Shown here: one piece after another, positions 23,974 to 35,952 of the stretch
How positions within the stretch are numbered: the stretch's first letter is position 1
How the letters are laid out: every line of letters begins with the position of its first letter
Assembly (NCBI RefSeq): GCF_035222375.1
Contig: NC_085891.1
Location: 3,844,001 to 3,908,000, forward strand
DNA length: 64,000 nucleotides
Source of the DNA: Podospora pseudocomata
Taxonomy: Eukaryota > Ascomycota > Sordariomycetes > Sordariales > Podosporaceae
Direction: 5' to 3'
Notes under the pieces: generated by a model
What the model was told of the DNA's origin: nothing
The model's input: the letters and a program-made list of their open reading frames with translations, nothing else
Databases searched by the model: none
Position numbers and translations under genes: made by a program

Positions 23974-24516
23974 TCAGCCCTCATCGTCACCGAAACTAAG
24001 CTTAATCTTCTTTGCCTTCCTCTTGGGCTTGGCTTTTGGCGCCGATGCTGTACCCTCCTTGTCCTCGGCTTTGGTGTTGGTTGTGGGAGCAGCGTCCTTC
24101 TTCTGATCCTCCTCCTCGTCGGCATCCGCGCCAACGACCTTTCCTACTCTTCTCTTCTTCCCAGCAGCGCCAATGCTAGCCGCCTTTGCTTGGGCCTGGT
24201 CCTCCGCAGCTGGTTTGCTATCGTCATGGCCACCCTTCTCTTCTTCTGCTGGCGCGGACGCAGTCGCCTTTACGCTGCCGTCTACCCCAACAGTGACATC
24301 CTGCACTGTGTTGCCGTGCTCATCCACTATCGTAGGGGCGTCTTCTGCCTCGGCGCTGCCGGACCGTTTCTTGGTTGGTCGCCTTCGGGCCGCGAGGATG
24401 GGGTCTGGACCACCATCAAACTCGGAGGAGGAAGTTGCCTCGCCTCGGAGACGGGCGAGGAACGGGGGGAGGGTGGTGTTGTACTGCAGGTTTTTGGCCG
24501 TGATTTTCGGGGGCAT
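23974..24516 (-). CDS. DUF4604-domain protein
   Basis: A single exon encodes 180 residues from ATG 24516. The N-terminus MPPKITAKNLQYNTTLPPFL is the hallmark start of the fungal DUF4604 family. The remainder is acidic and Lys/Ala-rich, with a predicted disordered character and a basic end (PKAKPKRKAKKIKLSFGDDE) that could be a nuclear signal and matches the usual C-terminus of the family. The function of the family is unknown. The same frame stays open upstream to another ATG at 24903, adding 129 Ser/Pro/Arg-rich residues, but the family starts at MPPKIT, so I take the upstream part as leader. It is convergent with COX4. Confidence 0.88.
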   Translation of the reverse strand: MPPKITAKNLQYNTTLPPFLARLRGEATSSSEFDGGPDPILAARRRPTKKRSGSAEAEDAPTIVDEHGNTVQDVTVGVDGSVKATASAPAEEEKGGHDDSKPAAEDQAQAKAASIGAAGKKRRVGKVVGADADEEEDQKKDAAPTTNTKAEDKEGTASAPKAKPKRKAKKIKLSFGDDEG

Positions 24517-26718
24517 CTTTTTTTTTTCTGTCTTTCCGGGGCAGAGGGAGGTGCAGTTCCGGCTGGATGGAGGGGAGGTTGGGAAGTATGACGGCAGAGG
24601 AAGAGGTGTTGGTAGGCCCACGGAAGGAAATATTGGGCAAGTCGTGGCCGCGGACTTGTAACGGCGCACGCTTCTAGGGTTGAGGTTGCGCAGACGGTCG
24701 GTGAGGTGGTGTGGTGGTTGCGCTGCAGACGCAGAGTACCTGGGGAGCCTTGTGCTGCTGTTACTTGCTGCTGCCTGGGAGATAGAACAGACAGGATGGT
24801 GTTGCGACAATCGGCATGGGAGCGCTGCAACGGTTGGAGAGCGACTGTGATCAGCAGTTGAAGCTAAAGGTGAAAGGCCGTGGGAGACGGGCGCGGTCGC
24901 CATCGAACTTCAACGGCGCGCCCTCGCTGCTCTCCATTTGGTTTGGGCGCTAGGTCATGGTGGGGCAATGACTTACTGACATTCTGCCCCACCACGGCCC
25001 TGAACGACACCTCCATCATCTAGACTTCCATCTTCCATCTCCCGTTTTCCACCTTCTAGAGGGAAGATATGGCATATGCAATGTCACTGATACCACCTTC
25101 TCATCTGATTGAACCAACGACCGGTACCTATCTGTGCGAAATAGTACCTCGTGGACACCTCAAGTTGCCCGGCAAACATATCTCGCCTTGCTGTTGTCAC
25201 CAACAGCCTCTCGGGCATCACAACCTCCTGGTGCACCAATTCACCCACCACACATTCCGGAACGGCTTCCGACTCGACTCAATGCACGCTGACCTGTCCA
25301 GATGTCTCGAATTTTCAGGTTCACCGTCGGAGCCCAGCCCGGTGGGTGGCGGCTCTTGAGAACTGTCCAGTGGCTGTATCTCATTTCCCTCTCGCTCAAC
25401 ATACCTATGAAGCCCGATGCGTGGTTTTCTGTTTAGCCCGGCTGATGAGTTGTCCCGGGCACCCGGGGTCCCTTTTGTACTGCTGATCACATCCACCACT
25501 AGTCCAGATTCACGAGAGGCTGCATCAGCCTCGTCGCTGTCCACCATAATGACTCCCGTCAACCTTGCTCTCTGCCTGTACAAGAAGGAACCTTTGTGCT
25601 TACGCATGCCCAATCTATTAGCTTTCTTTTGGGAAGTCCGAGGAGAGAGACAACAGGCTGAGCTGTCAGAGTGCGTCATCCCGATTGTATCCAGGAAGAT
25701 GGCGGCCCGCATCCGAAATGTTCTGTTGTTTGCCGTAGGGTGGCCAGGGACGCTACAGCCAACCGGACTTGATCCCCTCTGGCTGTGTCCCGCAGGAGCC
25801 CCTCCTCTATTACCACGATTCTACCGCCCCGGGCACCCCAGGTTACCGGGACACACAGCAGGGATGCTTGTACCGGCTCTCTGGTCGAGGGAACATGGCT
25901 TCGAGATAGCGCTGATCTCGCCTTGGCCCTCTCGATCCGTCCCAAGGCTGGGAGTCCTTGGCATACGAGATATGACATGTCGGATAAGGGAACAGCCTAT
26001 TGTTCTCTATACCTAACGTAACGTCTGTTCCCGTCGTTACAAGATGGCAGAACCACGCCGTGGCGCTCACCGGGACTGTCTCACCCCCCTTTACGAGGCC
26101 GGGGAAGTTGCCATTCCCCTCCCCGCATTCGTGTAACACGCCAGACATGTCTTGTTCAACCTTCAATCTGGGGTCGAATCTCTAATCGTGGCGGTGAAGC
26201 ATTCGTCGGGTCCGGATCTTGATGTCTACTTCCCCGGCGTCCGCCCCATGGCCTTGGTTACACATCAAAGGGACCAAAGCCCTCCGTAACTTGCACCAAA
26301 TACATACCCTGTGACTTTCAGCTCCTACTCCTTTCACTGTCGTTGTCTGAGGCCATGCCTGAACGGGGCATTTCAGTATTCCATCTCACGCACATCTTCT
26401 CGATCCCGTCTTCCCCGATTGGCTTGCTGCGGTGGACTTCGCACGAGACTCAGCCCATGATACATCACGTTTTTCGGGCTTTGCCTGAAAGTCTCCCTCC
26501 AGCTGGTGTGAGCTCTCGCGGCTTTCCGGACAGCAACATTGGACGGGACACTGATTTGCTCGAGTTGGCATCCGGTTAGCAGACCCGTCGATGGCCGTTA
26601 TATAAACGTCTTCACGCTCCCACGTCGCCATGGCATCTCACCATCTACCTCGCCATGCCTTTCTTGTTCGAATACCTTTTGCTGCCACATCATTGATACT
26701 GCCAGTCACTTAGTCAAG
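24517..26718. other. Intergenic region
   Basis: Includes the leader of the DUF4604 gene (to about 24,900) and the promoter of the Clr5 gene. The open frame 25,417-26,016 plus has no recognisable domain and conflicts with minus-strand frames of similar length. No gene is supported. Confidence 0.45.
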
Positions 26719-27970
26719 ATGCCTCCTTCTGGTCATCCGATTGATTTGGAGGCCCATCGGAAGATCTTCGAGGACCTGTATATGGTTCAGGACATGTCGC
26801 TCCCCGAGGTCATGAAGATCATGAAAGAAGATTATGGTGTGGAAGCCACGTAACTATGCCCCTTCTCTCGCTACATATCAGACTTGTAGCCACCAGATTG
26901 TTCGAATTCTGATACAGCTTAGCAAGAAAATGTACAAAAAGCGAATCAAGGCCTGGGGATTGTTCAAAAACATCAACGGAGACGAGATGTTGACGATGCT
27001 ACGGATCAAGGAACATCGGCGCAGACAGGGCAAAAGAACACAGTTCTATTTGCGCGGCAAGCCGGTCCTGGACTCAAAGCTTCGACGTTTTGCAACTCGT
27101 CATGGTGTGGTATTGGATGATGAAGACTTTGGTGGTGATGTGCAAGGTACAGCGCGCTCCTCTCACCCCATTGCTTTCACATCGTCTGACCAGAGCATAA
27201 TTAGCTGCTCTCAGAGGCATCACCTTTTCGACCCCGGAGCCTGAAGATCGTACTGAAATCACCACCCCAACACATGGCAACGCTTCACATCTGAGCCCAG
27301 TGATAAGCGATGCGGACGTGACATCTCTCGACTGCTTCGTGGGCTCACCAAACACAGACCCGCTCCAAGTGCCACGTCGTGAATATCCAGATATATCATG
27401 GGATGTGCCCGTGTCTTCATCCCAGTCTCTTGCGGGTACGGCGTCTCCGACACATCAAGTTTACGCTTGTGAGTATTTCACAATGAAGCTTTGACGGGCT
27501 TAAGAGGCTGTTGCTGACATTCGCTTTTAGGGCTGGAGGACACGGATCATTCTCGGCTTGATGGTGATTATCACTTCCCGCCACTTTCCATGGGCCTGGA
27601 ATCAGGACACGATGTTGTCCAGGCTTCAACCGCTCAGTCATTTCCATATGGTCAACAGTTGGAATTTTATCAGCCCGCCGAAAGACCTTCCAACGACAGC
27701 CTAGAAGATCCAGCCCTGCCGTTCGGTCAGGCTCCAGAGTTCTTGTGGAACCCCGCTTCGTTTCACAATACACTCATAAACAGCGAAGTCACTTTCACAG
27801 GACCCTCTCCTACCGAAGGAATAAACACAAACTTCGTAGCACGGGATGAGTCAGCATCTCTTCACTATGGCTTCTCCCAGGACCACAACAATGCACCGGT
27901 GTCCTACGACGAGCATGATTCCATCAACTATGGTGGATGGTACGATGACAACTTTACCTGGCCCAGTTGA
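26719..27970 (+). CDS. Clr5-domain protein
   Basis: Four exons fit: 26719-26849, 26923-27146, 27205-27468 and 27531-27970, giving 352 residues. The N-terminal 65 residues carry the Clr5 pattern: HRKIFEDLYMVQDMSLPEVM, then KKMYKKRIKAWGLFKN made by joining exons 1 and 2. This short domain is found at the N-terminus of many fungal proteins and in fission yeast Clr5, which takes part in heterochromatin control. A basic stretch (KEHRRRQGKRTQFYLRG) follows. The rest is Ser/Pro/Asp-rich with no further domain, ending in WYDDNFTWPS. The intron phases (2, 1 and 1) and GT-AG ends all agree. A DNA- or chromatin-related role is inferred from the domain. Confidence 0.85.
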
Positions 27971-28491
27971 AGCAAGACAGGGCCACACCCAAGGCCCGGC
28001 TTTCCATTTTTCGTCTCACCAGTGGCTGATTGGTCTTCCTTCTGACCCGTTCTGCTCTTCTTTTGCAATTTCCTGCTTTGGTCTGGAGGAGTATTTGGCT
28101 TTCTATACCCGTGTACGAATTCACAGCAACACACTTTACTATTTACCTATACCTTTCATTGTTTTCTTGAAGCTTTCGTTTCTGGTATCTCTCACGGCAC
28201 ACGTTTACGGAAGGTGTCAAAGGGAAGACGCCATTCAAATATCGTTTGGCGGTTGTTATATCGGTCTCCAAACGTGTTTCACTGGTCTCTGTTCCACCCC
28301 CCTTTTTGCCCGTTTTCCTTGGCTGAGGACGATTTTTTTTGCTGGGGTTAGGAGACTAGGTACGTAGTGATATCTCAACAGGGGCATTGTCTGCAAGATA
28401 CACTGCTTTTTTCCTGTGCCAGATCTGGTCCCTTTTACTCGAGGGGGGACAATACATTGTCAGAATCCTTTGTCCTGGCACTTGACTAACT
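27971..28491. other. Intergenic region
   Basis: 3' flank of the Clr5 gene and promoter of the next gene, pyrimidine-rich on the plus strand. Nothing else is seen. Confidence 0.5.
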
Positions 28492-29082
28492 ATGAATCAA
28501 AGGGCTCGGTTGCTTTGTTATGTTAACTTGGGCATTGTTTTTCCAGATATACGAACAGGAAGTGACATGTCAGATGGGCCTTTTATTTGCCCTCTTGAAG
28601 ATACCACGGATTGGGGCCTCGACCCGGTAAGGAGCGCCCAGGACTATGTCACGGCCACCATTCACTACCCTGATTTCCAGCGGGGCATGCAGGCCATGCC
28701 TTTCCGGCAGTCAACGGATCGGGATAACTGGTCTACCAACTTGCGGGAGAAGCTCATGAAATTCGCCAGCGAGCGCGGCTGGAACCACCCTAATTTCCGG
28801 TCTGTGAACGAGGAGGACATTTTCCAAGAATGGCGTGAGCGCCAAAACGGGAGGAACAGGGACGACGAGGTCCAGGTTAACTTCTCAACGGGTCCTGATG
28901 CAATTTTCGAGACCATGGATGATGAGTACATGGACTTGGCCAGAGTGGCTATGTCTCGTTACTTTAGGAATGAGGTGCCTCGTGTTGAAGGTGAGGACAC
29001 TGACTCTGGCTCCGATGCTTTAGACTCCGATTCTTCTGGCTCTTCCGGCTTCGAGTTCTCAGACTCTGACTGGTGGTCGTAG
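28492..29082 (+). CDS. Acidic-tailed hypothetical protein
   Basis: The open frame encodes 196 residues from ATG 28492. A good acceptor-like site (gtttttccag) ends at 28,545, so the true start may instead be ATG 28567 (MSDGPFICPL), or 28,492-28,544 may be partly intronic. The central part (NWSTNLREKLMKFASERGW, then NEEDIFQEWRERQNG) looks helical. The C-terminal 30 residues are Asp/Ser-rich (DTDSGSDALDSDSSGSSGFE), like casein kinase substrates. I do not recognise the family. It lies 520 bases downstream of the Clr5 gene on the same strand. Confidence 0.6.
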   Translation: MNQRARLLCYVNLGIVFPDIRTGSDMSDGPFICPLEDTTDWGLDPVRSAQDYVTATIHYPDFQRGMQAMPFRQSTDRDNWSTNLREKLMKFASERGWNHPNFRSVNEEDIFQEWRERQNGRNRDDEVQVNFSTGPDAIFETMDDEYMDLARVAMSRYFRNEVPRVEGEDTDSGSDALDSDSSGSSGFEFSDSDWWS

Positions 29083-29881
29083 TACCTGAGGTAAGTGAGT
29101 TACAGTCCCTTTTTCCTTTGCACTATAGATAATATCTGGGTAGGAGGGAGGTACCTATCGACTTCACCTCACCATCTGGAAATCTTGCTGATGGATAATT
29201 GATACTGTACTAAACCCTTTCTTCCAATTCTGAATACCCTCATATTATCAAGTCTTGTGACCATGTGATGCATCACCCATGTACATAGACCACTCTTCTT
29301 GCTCGTGACACTTTTTGCGGTGATGTGCGAACTCACAAGCACAACTCATTCTCCTTCCCCATATTGCCGATTTTGACCCTTAAATCGCCTCCGCCTCTTA
29401 GTAGGTAGGTAGCCCTTTGTTTAAGGTTCAAGAACGCTCGACTGCGGTCTTCAGTTCGTTGCCTGTCTGTTCACCATATTATCTCTATTGTTGTCTATAA
29501 GTTATTAACTTTGTGATCAGAGCAAAACGCCAAGTTGACATGGTGAAACAACGGTTTACAATGCTATTATTACCTGGAACTTGCCTGCCGCATACGGTAC
29601 CAGACTTCAACCCGTAGCATGGCAGGTCCCCGGATAAGACCCTGAAACCGGGTATTGGGAGCCGACAGCATCTTTATTTAGATGCCGGGACGGACACCAC
29701 CTGGTGGCGCTTGGCGTGACCACTCCAAAGATGCGGGGAATTCCCGTCCAGGGACTTTGTATAAATAAATAAATGCTGCTGACATCACACGGTGCATGCT
29801 GAGCCCATATTGTCAATCCTCCTGTGTCAAACTCATATTCCACGTACCCGCCGGCAACACCGTCTGTGATAGCACCATCCA
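29083..29881. other. Intergenic region
   Basis: No gene is supported. It contains the 3' flank of the acidic protein gene and the promoter of the aldo/keto reductase. A short taaa-type repeat is at about 29,761-29,772. Confidence 0.5.
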
Positions 29882-30972
29882 ATGGCACCTCCAGCCAAGC
29901 TTCCCACCCGCAGGCTGGGCAAAAACGGCCCTGAAATCCCAGCCATCGGTTTCGGGTTGATGGGATTGAGCACTGCATACGGCTCTGTCGGGTGAGTGAA
30001 GCACTCCAGTCTCATCATGACGATGTTGAATGAGACTAACTCCCTCACAGCTCGGATGAAGACCGCCTCAAAGTGCTCGACCGAGCCTGGGAACTAGGCT
30101 ACACCAACTGGGACTCGGCCGACATGTACGCCGACAGCGAAGACTTGCTGGGGAAGTGGTTCGCCCTCCACCCCGAACGCCGCGCCGACATCTTCCTCGC
30201 CACCAAATTTGCCCTCCAGTACGGCCCCAACGGCCTGACCATCAACAGCTCCCCGGCCTACTGCCGCCAGCAGTGCGAAAAGAGCCTCCGGCGGCTCGGG
30301 ACATCGTACATTGACCTCTACTACATCCACCGCGTAGACGGCAAGACGCCCATCGAGCACACCATGGCCGAGCTGGTCAAGCTGAAAGCCGAGGGCAAGA
30401 TCCGGCACATTGGGATTTCGGCTGCGTCGGCGGATACAGTTCGCCGGGCTGCTGCCATCGACCATGTTGATGCCTACCAGGTGGAATACAGCCCTTGGTC
30501 ACTCGACATTGAAGGGCCCGAGACCAATTACTTGCTTCAGACCTGCCGGGACTTGGGCGTCGCCGTTTTTGCGTACTCCCCGCTGGGAAGGGGCATCATG
30601 ACGGGTCAGATCAAGTCGCCGGATGACTTTGAGCCTGGGGACTTGAGACGGCTGTTTCCCCGGTTCAGCAAGGAGAACTTCCCCAAGAATCTGGCGCTGG
30701 TGGAAAAGTTCAGGATCATGGCGGACAAGAAGGGTTGCACGCCTGGTCAGTTGACTGTGGCTTGGTTGATGGCGCAGGGGGAGGATATATTTCCCATTCC
30801 CGGGACGAAGAATATCAAGTATTTGGAGGAGAACGTCGGCGCGGTGCGGGTGGAGGTGAGTGAAGACGAGGAGAGGGAGATACGGGGTTGGTTGAACGAC
30901 TTCGGGTTTGCGGGGATACGGGTGCCGCCTGGGTTGTTGGATGAGTTTAATGACACGCCTCCTCTGTCGTAG
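29882..30972 (+). CDS. Aldo/keto reductase
   Basis: Exons 29882-29991 and 30051-30972 encode 343 residues, the usual length. The catalytic tetrad is present: D58 (TNWDSADMY), Y63, K89 (LATKFAL) and H130 (DLYYIHRVDG). The pattern AAAIDHVDAYQVEYSPWSLD followed by FAYSPLGRGIMTG and IPGTKNIKYLEEN (NADPH-binding part) fits the AKR8/AKR13-like group, which includes pyridoxal reductase-like and YakC-like enzymes. It would use NADPH to reduce an aldehyde or ketone in the cytosol; the substrate cannot be read from the sequence. The intron is 59 bases with an actaac branch site. The next gene, on the same strand, is a DUF2235 hydrolase. Confidence 0.94.
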
Positions 30973-31807
30973 GCATCATGAGACTGAGGTAGTAATTGAT
31001 CGTTGATGATTCCACGCCAGCTGAAGTGTAATCTGGGGTATCTATCAGGTTGCATGCATGAAAGGGGGCTGGTTGACTGAGCGCCAAGCCGATTCCTGGA
31101 AAGCGGCACGGATCGCCCAACCGAGGCGCTACCAAACAACAACAGGGGTTCTTCATTTAGCGGGCGGGTCGCTGCAGGGTGCACTGTGCGCCCGTCTCGA
31201 TCAACATGACACCCGACGACTTGCTCTGTTCGCTTCACTCAGCTTGCTGGCGAGACACACACACAGCACAAAGAGGGAAAATCAAGGCGGACATGGCGGC
31301 TACCACTCGATCACGACACGTTCTCCCATTGTTTCGTTCGGGGTTCACCCGACTGCAGGTGGCCCAGCCTCCAGCGGATGGCGCTGCTGGCCAAGCGCTG
31401 AGGTTGGCCGCCTGGAGACAAGCAGGGGTTTTAGTAGAGGCTCTGATTTGTTGACATGGGGACACCCTCATGCACTGTAGATCCCCGACATCTAGCCCAC
31501 AGTGTCAGCCAGCCATCAACTGCAGCTCCTTCTCCCTCTGGTGGTTTGCCGGGGGGCGGTCAGCTACTTTTTGGGATGCCCGAATGGTCTTGGTTTGGGG
31601 GAAAACAAAACTCGGCAAAGCTGTACGTCTTATTCGTGGTTCTCACGGTCGACTCTGCACACCCGAGACCCGATCTGAGGACTTGATTTGTGAGAGTGGC
31701 TGTGAGACATTGTATCACGGGCTTTGGGTGAGGATAAAAGCCACTCCTCTCCTCTTGACCCTCGGTTCCTGACAGGGCCTCTACAAGAATGACCATACCT
31801 GCTCTCC
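30973..31807. other. Intergenic region
   Basis: No gene is supported; overlapping short frames on both strands lack domains. It holds the promoter of the DUF2235 gene. Confidence 0.5.
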
Positions 31808-33846
31808 ATGGCCTCACCGCTTGATCCTGCTCACCCCCATCGCCGGGGGACGCCCAAGAGACTGATTGTCTGCTGTGATGGAACATGGATGAACTCGCTG
31901 GGAAAAAAAGGGTATGCCACGTCGAGGTTCGATTCGTCATGATAATACTGGGACACTAACGACGTAAAGGCACGAACCACCCTCAAATGTGACCCGCATC
32001 TCGCGTGTTCTTTGCCGCACCTGCAGTGATGGCAGGCCCCAGATTATCAACTACTTCGCCGGTGTAGGTACAGCTAACGGCCTGGACCAGTTCACCGGCG
32101 GAGCGTTCGGCATGGGGCTGGACGCAGACATCCGAGAGGTGTACAACTTCTTGTGCACCAACTACGTCGACGGGGACGACATCATCCTGATTGGCTTCAG
32201 CAGAGGAGCGTTTACTGCCCGTAGCGTCGCTGATATGGTCGCGAGCGTGGGACTGTTGACGCCGGAAGGGCTGGACAAATTTTTTGCCATCTTTGATGAT
32301 TACGAAAACATGGGCTCGTCGTCCAGAGACACGGACGACTTTCTGATTGACGGGCTGGAGGAGTACAAGGGACAGCATGGGCAGAAGAAGATTGAGTGGG
32401 AGGAGAGGAGGAAGGAGACGTACAAGCGGGGTTTGAGAGAGAAGAAGCTCACGCGGGATACGTTCCATGCTGGAGCTGGAGAGATTGGCGAGGAGATCAA
32501 AATCAAGGCTCTTGCGGTTTGGGACACGGTGGGAACACTTGGGATCCCGCCTGCTCCAGTGATCGGTGTTCGAGGAAGCGCTGATCAATGGAGGTTCACC
32601 AACACGCAAATCTCGGCCAAGGTCGAGAACGCCTTTCAGGCTTTGGCTCTTGATGAGCCGAGATATGCTTTCAGGCCTGCCCTCTGGGAAAGGGTACCTG
32701 GAAGTACAACAAACCTGAAGCAGGTATGGTTTCCTGGTAACCATGGGAATGTCGGTGGTGGTTGGTGGGACCAACAGATATCAGATATCACACTGGCCTG
32801 TAAGTTCTGCCTCCTCTTTGGCGTGGGCTGTGCTGATATTAAATACAGGGATGTGTGATCAACTCTCGACATTGGGACTGGAGTTCAATCACCCACGCAT
32901 GACCAATATGTTTTTGGAATCACTGCGCTTCTCCGCTGCTCACCCCTTCCCTTTCTCGCCGCAATCAAAGACTTCGTCGATTGGGTCAGTGGCCAAGTCC
33001 ATCATCCCCAGATCCATGAGCAAGCTCCTTCGCGGAGGAAGGAACTCCTCGTCAAACGGGACCACCAATGGGAATGGCACCGCCAATGGAAGTGCGAGCT
33101 TGGCTCCAGGAAGCCCCAAGCCTTGGGGCCACGCTGCCGTCTTTCGACATCCCTTCTCAGCCCCCAAACGAGATCCTCACGAGTGTGATGGAAAGCATGA
33201 CCACCCTGATGGCCCCTTGCCCCAGTTGTGGCAGTTTGCTCGGCCTTGGGGCCTGGGTTTGATCAGAAGTCCTACCAGTGTAGTGACCACTGTGGCCGGC
33301 AAGACCGTTCGGCGTCCTGGCCTGTTTATGCGGGTTGATGAAGACACAAACGAAGATACCAGCGAGCCTTTGCTTGGTACGAGCGAGAGGATACACGCTT
33401 GTGTCAGGATCCGGTTGGCCTGTGGAGGGTTGGGGTTAGATGACAAAGATGTCTGGACCTGCGATTCCCTCCTCAAGTCTGAGACAGCTGAGGAGGGTGA
33501 CAAGAGGAGAAAAGGAGGCCCGTTATGGAAGTTGGAAAGGGGTAGCGCGCTGAGTAGCGGCGAAGAAGAATTCGTCAAGGCCTGGAGAATCCGGCCGAGA
33601 GAACTGACGCTTGGCACTGACGAGTATCCTGAGCGATGTATGTATCCTGTCGGAGAGTTTGATCATCACTGGAAGTGGGTTTATCAAAGGAAGGCGGTGG
33701 GGGAAGGCCAGGCTAGGGTGCCACAGGAGGTTGCTTTACCTGAAGAGCCGCTGGTGGGATATTGGGAGAGATATCTGCTTGCGCTTTTGGTCGGGGAGGC
33801 AGATGTGTGGCGGTTTGCTCAGCAGGAGATTGTTAATGGGAAGTAG
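31808..33846 (+). CDS. DUF2235 alpha/beta-hydrolase-like protein
   Basis: Exons 31808-31911, 31970-32799 and 32849-33846 encode 643 residues. The start RLIVCCDGTWMNS, the nucleophile elbow IGFSRGAFTAR (Gly-Phe-Ser-Arg-Gly), LAVWDTVGTLG and KQVWFPGNHGNVGGG are the known blocks of the DUF2235 family, which also contains bacterial type VI secretion lipase effectors of the Tle1 type. A catalytic Ser-Asp-His set is thus likely (Ser in GFSRG, Asp in VWDT, His in GNHGNVGG). A low-complexity Ser/Asn/Gly linker (about 420-440) separates this from a C-terminal part found in fungal members. Lipase or esterase activity is inferred from the family; no signal peptide is seen. The splice phases agree (2, then 1). 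Confidence 0.92.
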
Positions 33847-34215
33847 CGGTGGATTGGATAATGGTCTGAGAGAATCTGTGCTGTCCGGGGTAGGTAGTTT
33901 AGCTTGGTGTTTGGTAGGATGGCAAAACGGGCAATGGAAGTGTGTGTTGTTTGCAAAGGAAAACCTCCGATGAGGTCTATGGGTTTCCGGGGCGAGGCAG
34001 AGGACCAACCATCCCTTCGTTAGACGTGTGCTTGAGGAGACTCTGCGAAATCACGGAGATCAGTGAAACCTTAGGAATCATGAGTCACATTCTTACTTTC
34101 CGCCTCTTCCACTACCTTATTCCATCCGTCCTCAATTTGACCCACCCCACAACAACCTTGCTCCTTGCCTTCAGAGTCAAATTTTCACCATCCACCTCAA
34201 CAAATCAGCTTAACA
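33847..34215. other. Intergenic region
   Basis: 3' flank of the DUF2235 gene and 5' flank of the tRNA gene. Nothing else is recognised. Confidence 0.5.
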
Positions 34216-34287
34216 AGCTGCGTGGCGCAGCGGAAGCGCGCCGGGCTCATAACCCGGAGGTCACTCGATCGAAACGAGTCGCAGCTA
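34216..34287 (+). tRNA. Initiator tRNA-Met (CAT)
   Basis: A full cloverleaf of 72 bases without intron. The acceptor stem is AGCTGCG paired with CGCAGCT, followed by A73. The anticodon arm CCGGGCTCATAACCCGG holds CAT. Initiator features are visible: an A1:T72 pair, three G:C pairs next to the anticodon loop, and ATCGAAAC in place of the usual TTCGAATC in the T loop. Confidence 0.96.
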
Positions 34288-34689
34288 AATTATCGTTTGC
34301 TTTTTGCACTTTTCTCCCACGGCCTCTCAACACTTTCCTCGCCCGAATTACACACCTAGCGATAACCTCTAGTTAGGTACACGGACCAGCACGCGGATGC
34401 CATGGCGCTCTTATATTATGGTTTGCTTTTGCTTTCGATGTTTCATTGTCTTTCCTGACTTCCACTGTTGACTTCAAACATGGTACTTCCTGTATAAGAC
34501 AGCCCGTGCATATCTATCTACGCAGCAGTAATACCATGCCTATGAGAAGGTTCACGCAGAGCCGCAACTTCATCGAGTTCGAGCCCGAAACTACCTGTGG
34601 CTACGGTCTGTCGGGAAATACATAGCGAGGTGGTGCAGGAAGATGAAGAGAAAGAGCATGATAAGAAGTTCTGAGGCGACCATGATGGT
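34288..34689. other. Intergenic region
   Basis: No gene is supported. A short frame from ATG 34535 (about 25 codons) may be a first exon of the decayed paralog that follows. Confidence 0.4.
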
Positions 34690-35107
34690 TTGGACACCAC
34701 AACTATATGGATATTTGCCACAGTTCCGGTCAAGCACCTCCAGCAAAGCAGGGGTTGCAGAGGAAATTTCTCCTTCTGTGATCCCAATCCATGGGGCGTT
34801 GTTAGGACGACCAGCAGCACGCCCACGGACCACTCGCAGTATAATGAAGAGATCAAAACCCAGGACTTTGCGAGCATATCACTTAAAACGGCGGCCGACT
34901 ATGCCAGTTATGCCGAGCATCAGAAATACGACCTTGCGGAGACCGAGTGTAGGTAATTGGGTTGAGGGCTTGGATGACCTGGAACATGAAATGGAAGAGA
35001 GACTCGAGATGAAGGGTGAACCGAGAAGGAAACGGAGATTTTTGGCATTCAAGAAGAGGGATCGTGGGGAGTGTCGCCTCAAGTGTTGGCGCGACTCTAA
35101 TGATTGA
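34690..35107 (+). pseudogene. Diverged paralog, copy 1, of the unknown gene at 35953
   Basis: Two adjoining frames read like the intact gene at 35953. The first (34,690-34,956) has FCDPNPWG and ISLKTAADYASYAEHQK, matching FYDPDDVFG and VFLKTPADFNKYAANMK of the intact protein at nearly the same spacing (49 against 51 residues). The second, shifted by one frame, has DDLEHEMEERLEMKG and RRKRRFLAFKKRD, matching the basic helical part after the intact DPDVDLDL. The frame change may be a small intron or a frameshift, so it could still be a gene. No domain is recognised. Confidence 0.45.
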
Positions 35108-35369
35108 ACAGGAGTGAAGAGAGCAAAAGAAGCAGAAGGGCGTTGATGAGTGAGTAGCTAGGCGTCTAGACCGCCACGGAACAAAATCCAGCCAGCCAGT
35201 GCCGACTTTTTTACTTCACTGGAAATGTTCAATTCAAAGTGTCACGAAGTGAGCCAGTTATAGAATTTAACACCTTTCAAGTCACTCCTTGGAAAGAGCA
35301 ACTGTCCAGAAACTTAGAGGTTAGTATGTACTTATTAAAATCTCAAGGACCATTAGGCACCTATCCTCA

Positions 35370-35659
35370 GCTCTGTTGTAAAGCCTACTCCTGCCAACCG
35401 AGATCCAGATAGCGACATCGAGTTAGAACAGACATTGCACAAGATGCATGAGGCCAGGACTCGACGTAAAATGGTCGCTAGGCGGAGTCCGGAGATGGAA
35501 CCAAAGGAACAAGTGAATATGGAAGGTTCGGCTCTAGGTTTTCATCCGAACTATTCCAAGCCTCTAGAAAGTCGCTCCCAACCCCCTACGGCCCGCCTGC
35601 AACCACGAGAGTCACGAGAAGAGCCCGTGAGCCCGAAAATTCTGCTTTGGACAAGGTAA
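35370..35659 (+). pseudogene. Partial paralog, copy 2, of the unknown gene at 35953
   Basis: An open frame reads ANRDPDSDIELEQTLHKMHE then RRKMVARRSPEMEPKEQ. It aligns with RRFDPDVDLDLRLQKRRES and RMKRFSHKSQHFEPEEKK of the intact copy. Only the C-terminal half is present. An acceptor-like site (cctcag) at about 35,362-35,367 precedes it, so it could alternatively be the last exon of copy 1 after an intron of about 410 bases. Confidence 0.4.
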
Positions 35660-35952
35660 GAGCAACTGTTCAGGGAGGTGAGCACAGGTGAATACCCCCA
35701 AAAAGAGGGCCCCCAGGTGAACTACGGGTCTGGGCGTCTTCAGTCCTCTATAAAGGCAGCGTCCTCCTCCTTCTTCTCTTCTCCCCCATCCTACTCTCTC
35801 ATCACATCCTCATCCGGGGACCGGAACTGGAACTTTCTTCGCTTATCCAGCCGTTCACCTTCATTGCCAAACATCGCATTTGCCTTTCATCAACGTCTTA
35901 CTCTTCACCATCAATCAAACCTACCTTATTTCATTACCTACACTTCATCACG

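Noticed and set aside
23878-24591. 237-codon plus-strand open frame
   Set aside because: Antisense of the DUF4604 gene, which has clear family support.
25417-26016. 199-codon plus-strand open frame
   Set aside because: No domain and conflicting open frames on the other strand.
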